This document shows positions 59,401-64,000 of a stretch of DNA of 64,000 nucleotides, piece by piece. Below the pieces are notes generated by a model. That model worked only from the letters and a program-made list of their open reading frames with translations, did not search any database and was not told the DNA's origin. Position 1 is the first letter of the stretch; every line of letters begins with the position of its first letter. The position numbers and the translations under genes are program-made. The stretch spans positions 15,001 through 79,000 of the forward strand of contig CM074812.1 in assembly GCA_037447605.1 (NCBI GenBank). Reading direction: 5' to 3'. This DNA is from Zygnema circumcarinatum (taxonomy: Eukaryota; Streptophyta; Zygnematophyceae; Zygnematales; Zygnemataceae).

Positions 59401-61065
59401 TTTCGAGAGTGTGAAGTTTGTATAGTTGAATTGGTGTGGCTGTCATCTAGCCTCGCAATGTCGATAGGCCCTCGTAAGAATTTTTTGACAGCTTATCCAT
59501 TCTTGGTGAACGTGAATGTGGTAGTTTAGCGGAGTCTTGGATTTCCCATGGAGAACTATTTGCTGCTCAGTTTGATACTATGTCACTCTTGTTGTCGACC
59601 TTCATTTTTCTACCTGTGCTTTCGGTTTTCAACTGCCTTTGAAGTCATTGTTGACTAATACTGCAAACCCAGTGCTAACGTTTGGTAAGCGATCGTACAT
59701 CATGCAGCCTATTCGCTACAATCGTTTTATTTCTCTTTTTCTTGTGTGCATGGCAGGTTGACGCGCAGTCCTTGCAGATTGAACGTCTGTACAGCGAGAA
59801 CGCCGGCTTGTCGGCCGGCCTGCAGGAGCTCGCGGAGATATCTGTCAGTTGGGAGGTTCAGGTTCGTGCATCTCACAGGTCATCTGCACTCGACTTGCTG
59901 CCGCAGAGCTCATCTGCGTGTTCGTCGAGAGTCTCACTCGTTCGTAGGAAAATATGTCAGAACTGTATGTGGAGCAAAGTTTTTGCGAATTGTCTGAGAT
60001 TTACGATTATGGAATGGTTAATTAAGTTGCTCTCGGGTACAATTGACGAAGCATGTGTTCTGATAAGGGATATAATGGTATTGACTGGTCTGAACGGGGT
60101 CTGCAGATGCGTGAAGCTTCAAGAGAAAGCATGGAGTTACGAGCTGAACTCGCAGTGTTGAGGGCAGAACACGCCCAGCAGCTGCGCCGGGAGGTTGCAA
60201 CCCCGGGAAATAGAGGAGAAGGATCACCTAACGCAGGGCAGGACGGAACTGGCAGTCAGAATGACTGCGATGATGACTCTTTGCAGCGATTGAAGCGGGA
60301 AAATATCCAGCTTCAAGTAAGGGAATCACATTGCAGATCGAATGTTTGTATTTACTGTTTCAGCTGCTTCTGCTTTTGTTTGAGAAGAAATGTCCCATCC
60401 GGAGGGCAGGATCAGTGGAGATTTCAACTTGAGTGTGTAGTGCTGACATTCTTCTTCTTCTCATCCCCTATTATGTTGAATTTAGTTGACTCATGACTCT
60501 CTGCAATGGTTGTTGCATTGGGGGGTCAGATTGAACTAGGAAATTTGAAGACGCAGTGTGAATCATTGGCTGGTCGCAATGAGCAGCTCGTAGCCGACTA
60601 CACGCGCTGCCTGCAGAGGCTCAGTAAACTTAGCATGCTGTAAGTCGCCCCATCCTGTTCCAAACTCTGTTGGAATCCTCGCGATATGTGTGAAATACTC
60701 GGACTCTTTTGAGCTGCGCGTAGCTTTCCATGTATAGCACACTCTGTGAGGTCCTGATTAGTTCGAGTTCATGATTTCACTTCATATTTCAGCTTTCTGG
60801 TTAGGCAAAGATGAAGGAGAGCACAATGGATTAGTAGTCCAGCGTCTGGTAGAATGCACCTTTCGGTAGTTTGATTCTAAGAGAGCCTTTTGCTTGTCAT
60901 CGCTACAAAGCAAAGCATTCCCCTCCAGGGCGTGGCAGACTGCGGCTGATGCGGGAAGTGCGCGTCATGGGGTCGGGGGGGGGCAGCTACAAGCGGATCC
61001 TCGGCGGGGTGGTGAACAAGCTAAAGCTGATTCGCCAGGAGAACTCCCTCCTGGCTGTTCGCTAG
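56467..61065 (+). CDS. Coiled-coil protein, unidentified (N-terminus not found)
   Basis: Exons: 56467-56535, 56682-56759, 57135-57203, 57482-57628, 57904-58029, 58174-58263, 58549-58614, 58993-59139, 59757-59861, 60107-60316, 60530-60639 and a last exon from about 60929. All exons down to 60316 are in phase 0. The translated sequence is one long chain of heptad-rich coiled coil, with pieces such as FHRLAEKLETTNTQLWK, LAAQLRMVKNKLRETEEELY, VLQLEQKQAAMERQRAAALQ and ELRAELAVLRAEHAQQLRRE, broken by Ser/Thr/Pro-rich linkers near 58174-58614. The phase from 60639 leads into a frame that runs to 61325 with an odd sequence. A different frame of the same exon, ending at TAG 61063-61065, gives the more natural NKLKLIRQENSLLAVR. 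So one short exon or splice site is missing. It could be a golgin-like tether or a cytoskeletal protein; no GRIP domain was seen. Confidence 0.6.
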
Positions 61066-61936
61066 GCACCAGGAAAAGAGGGGGTTGGCGCTGCACTGCC
61101 TCTGCCAGTCCGTTCCATGCGAGGAAGCAACAAATGGGATCGACAGTGGGGTTGGCACTCCAGCACTTTCTATCTCTGGGGGGGGTTTCAAACGTATCTT
61201 ACTTTCTTTCACTATTCAGCATGCATATTGCATATTGCTGTGATTGGTTTTGGATGCCCACGACGAGGACGAATAGGTCGGTGGCCAGCGCGGCCGCTTT
61301 GGGTTTCAATTGGGTTGGGGATTAGTGGATCTAAACCACGACCAGAGCGCATTTTATTGGGCAAGCGTCTGCTTTTCATGATCCGATCCGTCATTAGACG
61401 AGAGGCTCCACATTTTCACCGTAAAAATAACATCCACAGCAATTGCAACAAGGTCCACCTAACATGTAAACAGTGGTTTCAAGGTAGCTCTGTTCTGAGT
61501 CCTGCTGCCACGACTCAACAGTAACGCCAGCGCTGGCTAACAAGTTGGTGGCGAGGCTCGTGCCATGCGGCACTACGAGCCGCAGCAAATAACGGTCCTT
61601 CCAGAGGAAAGAGGCGGAACTTTTACTGGCCACTACTGCATAACTTTTCAACGGCAATCCTATAGCGATAATAATGACACCTATAGCCGCCTAAAACTAA
61701 CAGAGCCCGCCTAACTAATTGAAACAAATTGAGCTAATTTTCCGTGGATCGCATACTTACAGAGCACCTACATATTTAATAGAAAACTTAGCTGAAGGAC
61801 ACAACGGATCAGCCTATACAGCGCTACGCTTTGTTTGTAAAATCCTAAGTTCGCAGGCAGATTGAGCACTTTAAACGTGTCCAGATGAACACCAAAGTGA
61901 TGAGCACCGCCGACTGAGTTTTGCGGAGCCGTGGGC
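61066..61936. other. Convergent intergenic region
   Basis: This lies between the coiled-coil gene (+) and the DSN1-like gene (-). A minus-strand open frame at 61394-61657 (starts MPLKSYAVVASK) is in a neutral context and resembles nothing known; I do not call it. Confidence 0.35.
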
Positions 61937-63933
61937 TCAGGTTCCGACTCCAATTGGGTGCCGGGCTTCAGGCAGGCCGCTCGCGATGAACCTGAGGAGG
62001 CTGCGAGGCGTGCCTTGGGCCAAGTTGTGAAACGCATTTTGATGGAAGTCACGCGCTAGCTCGGCACACAGCTGGTCCGCCTGCTCGCACATGCTCCTCA
62101 TGCTTCCAAGCATAGCTTCCATGGCATCCACCTGCTCCCACAGCCCCCCGACCCCCTCAGCTCCAGGTGTTATCAGCGAGGATAAATACTCCCTTCTTTC
62201 CAGCTTTAGTGACGGTGCTAAAATGGAAAAAAATTGAATCAACCAGGGAAAGCAAGACTTCTCGAGGCTCGAGGCTTCACAAGATCGCAAGGGCAGAAGG
62301 CATAGCAAGGCAGTCACTTCAGCTGATCGGATCACCGAAACAGCTTGCCATTTGGAGGCTTCAGAAAGATGTATGCTGAAGGATCACCCCCTACTTCAGT
62401 AAAGGCTTTAAGAGCGGACGGAATCTGGCAAGGGAAACCCAAAAATGAACAAGAACTTCCTAATGGCCGCAAAAGTCTAGAGTACAAATTCTTCCATTGC
62501 AGGTTCCGAGTTGTAAACCTTCCATATCTATTTGGTGCGGGTGATTTTTTCAAAAGTTCCAATCGAATTAACACACAGGATTCGTAAATCTTTCCGTCGA
62601 GGCACGAGCGTTTCCAGTCATTCAGAAAGCATGTAGAACGAGGTACAGCTTTAATGTGATCACGACTCACCTGAATTTCCAGAGTAATTTGTGCTGCAGT
62701 TATGTTCTCTGAGATGCTAGGACCCCCCTCCACATCCTCCCTATCAGACTGTCCAGCTTCCGATGCTCCCACTTCCTCGTCTCTCTCACCACGAGATGCT
62801 TGCTCCATGTTATCCATTGCCCACGTTTCAGCATTCAACCACCGTTCCCATTCTCTATTCTCAGCTTCCAATCGTTCCTTCAGGTATTGAAGTGTTTCCA
62901 TATTCCGTTGCAATTTGCCCGATCTCTGCGGTTTTTGATCCTCTACTTTGATTTCAGAGGAGCGAGGCTCATTAGCTTGCAAAACCGGTACAACTTGATG
63001 CATCCATTCCTTCAGTCTCATTTTGACAGCTCGCCGTTCCTTCTTTCCAGTCTTCAACCTTTGCACTTCATTTTTGCAGATGTTGGTCAAGTAATGCTTC
63101 CACTGGTCGCCATCCGACAGTTCCTTTTCTGAAGAAATAAGCAAGTTCGTTTCCTTTGTCGCTGTTTCTGACCTCTCTATTTCTGAAGCGATTGCTGTAT
63201 CCCCCGCCCTGCCTTCTAGAACTTGCAGCCTGCCACTTCCTTCCGGTTCTGACCTGGTTCCCTTGCGGTTTGGCGCCAACGCAGAAATATCTACTTCGGA
63301 TAACCCTGCTTTACTCGTCAACTTCCCAGCAGCACTCTTCCTACTGCAGGGCCCGTTTACAGTACTGGAGTCCTGAACAGTTACTTCCAGGCAAACACTC
63401 GCTCGGGCCTCCAGCACCAACAAATCTGATCTCCTTCCCTTCAAGCGCCCCACCGCAACCGTTCCAGCAAGCTCCTCTTTTCCCAGGCCCCAATCACACA
63501 CTGCCAGTCCGTTACCCCCAGCGGTCTCCCGACCTCCTAAGACGTAAACATCCTCTACCTCAGGGACGACCTTCCCAAGGCTACCAGCAAAAGACTTTCT
63601 TCCTCCAATACTTAACGACTTCTGCGCCCTATTTTTCTTCAAAGTTCCCTTCTTTATCTTTTTAAAGACACAGCCATTCTCCTCCATCTTCTTCGCCTTC
63701 ACCCGCATCTCCATTTTCCCCATCCTGTCCCCCCACCCAAAACTAAAGCGCCTGCAGCGACAACGAGGCGAGCAGCGAGGGAGAGCAGAGCGGCAGCGGC
63801 AGCAGCAAGGGGAGGCGGAGGGAGGGAAGGAGAGGGCGGGAGGGCGGCAGCGCGTCTCGCAGAAGCGCGAAGGAGGTCGACCCGCGGAAGGCGGAGGCGG
63901 GCCCCAACGGTCACAGGCGGCCCGCCACTCCAT
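61937..63933 (-). CDS. Coiled-coil protein, possibly DSN1/Mis13-like kinetochore subunit
   Basis: The main exon runs 63933-62671. The start may be at 63933 or at a later Met (MGKMEMRVKAKK, about 63724), because the first ~70 residues are Cys/Arg/Pro-rich low complexity. The middle is basic (KKIKKGTLKKNRAQKS), then disordered. Towards its end there is LTNICKNEVQRLKTGKKE, MRLKEWMHQVVPVLQ and LQYLKERLEAENREWERWL, a helix followed by a coiled coil. Likely later exons are 62424-62336 (IPSALKAF..., phase 0 to 2) and 62217-61937, which contains SLKLERREYLSSL and VDAMEAMLGSMRSMCEQADQL. The phases between these two do not match, so the C-terminal model is incomplete. The order helix, coiled coil, then a short amphipathic C-terminal helix pair is reminiscent of DSN1/Mis13 of the MIND kinetochore complex, but no residue pattern proves it. 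Confidence 0.4.
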
Positions 63934-64000
63934 GTGCGCGTGCCCCGTTCAGTTCGTAGAGTAACGGTAACGTGACGGCGCCCCGAGAGTAGACCATGCG
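63934..64000. other. Upstream end of window
   Basis: Sixty-seven bases upstream of the last minus-strand gene, with GTAACGGTAACGTGACG. Too short to interpret. Confidence 0.3.

Noticed and set aside
61394-61657. 87-codon minus-strand open frame
   Set aside because: It lies between two converging genes, has no recognisable family, and could not be joined to the DSN1-like gene by phase.

Overview
Nuclear genomic DNA from an intron-rich eukaryote, most likely of the streptophyte plant lineage (green alga or early land plant). Nearly every gene is cut by GT-AG introns, often at the same places as conserved protein blocks. Several proteins match plant-type families: an SPPL1-like intramembrane protease, a p24-beta cargo receptor, a FLK/PEPPER-like three-KH protein and a HEATR6-like ARM protein. 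No prokaryotic or organellar operon, no rRNA, no convincing tRNA and no CRISPR array was seen. The species cannot be named from sequence alone.

Layout, left to right. 1-403 (+): last exons of an M28 peptidase. 931-1296 (-): an unidentified exon. 2.1-2.8 kb: a very GC-rich island with six CACGTG boxes. 3127-4077 (+): intronless TPR gene. 5591-8448 (-): GET3 ATPase, seven exons. 8.8-11.2 kb: a cluster of non-autonomous DNA transposons, including a ~1.05 kb foldback element. 11426-20364 (+): PRP28/RH21 splicing helicase, 24 exons. 21511-25194 (-): mitochondrial CCDC90/MCUR1-like protein. 25598-28757 (+): SPPL1-like protease. 30038-32067 (+): p24-beta. 33412-36717 (-): protein with four RRM-like repeats. 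37184-39863 (-): short ARM-repeat gene. 40674-44316 (-): FLK/PEPPER-like KH protein. 45365-55667 (-): HEATR6-like ARM protein, more than 25 exons. 56467-61065 (+): coiled-coil protein. 61937-63933 (-): possible kinetochore DSN1-like protein.

The genes are individually transcribed. Divergent pairs (GET3/PRP28, CCDC90-like/SPPL1, HEATR6/coiled-coil) may share promoter regions; other neighbours converge. GET3, SPPL1 and p24-beta all serve the endomembrane system, and PRP28, the RRM protein and the KH protein act on RNA, but nothing in the sequence shows co-regulation.

The most interesting observations are these. (1) The short ARM gene at 37-40 kb aligns exon by exon with the N-terminal third of the HEATR6-like gene on the same strand, so it looks like a diverged partial duplicate with a new C-terminal tail. 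(2) There is a large foldback element next to two MITEs with perfect inverted termini. (3) GET3 lacks the zinc CxxC motif and carries a C-terminal coiled coil. (4) A protein is built from four divergent RRM-like repeats. (5) Three introns use GC-AG boundaries. Gene models were assembled by eye from splice sites and protein similarity; uncertain joints are stated in each entry.
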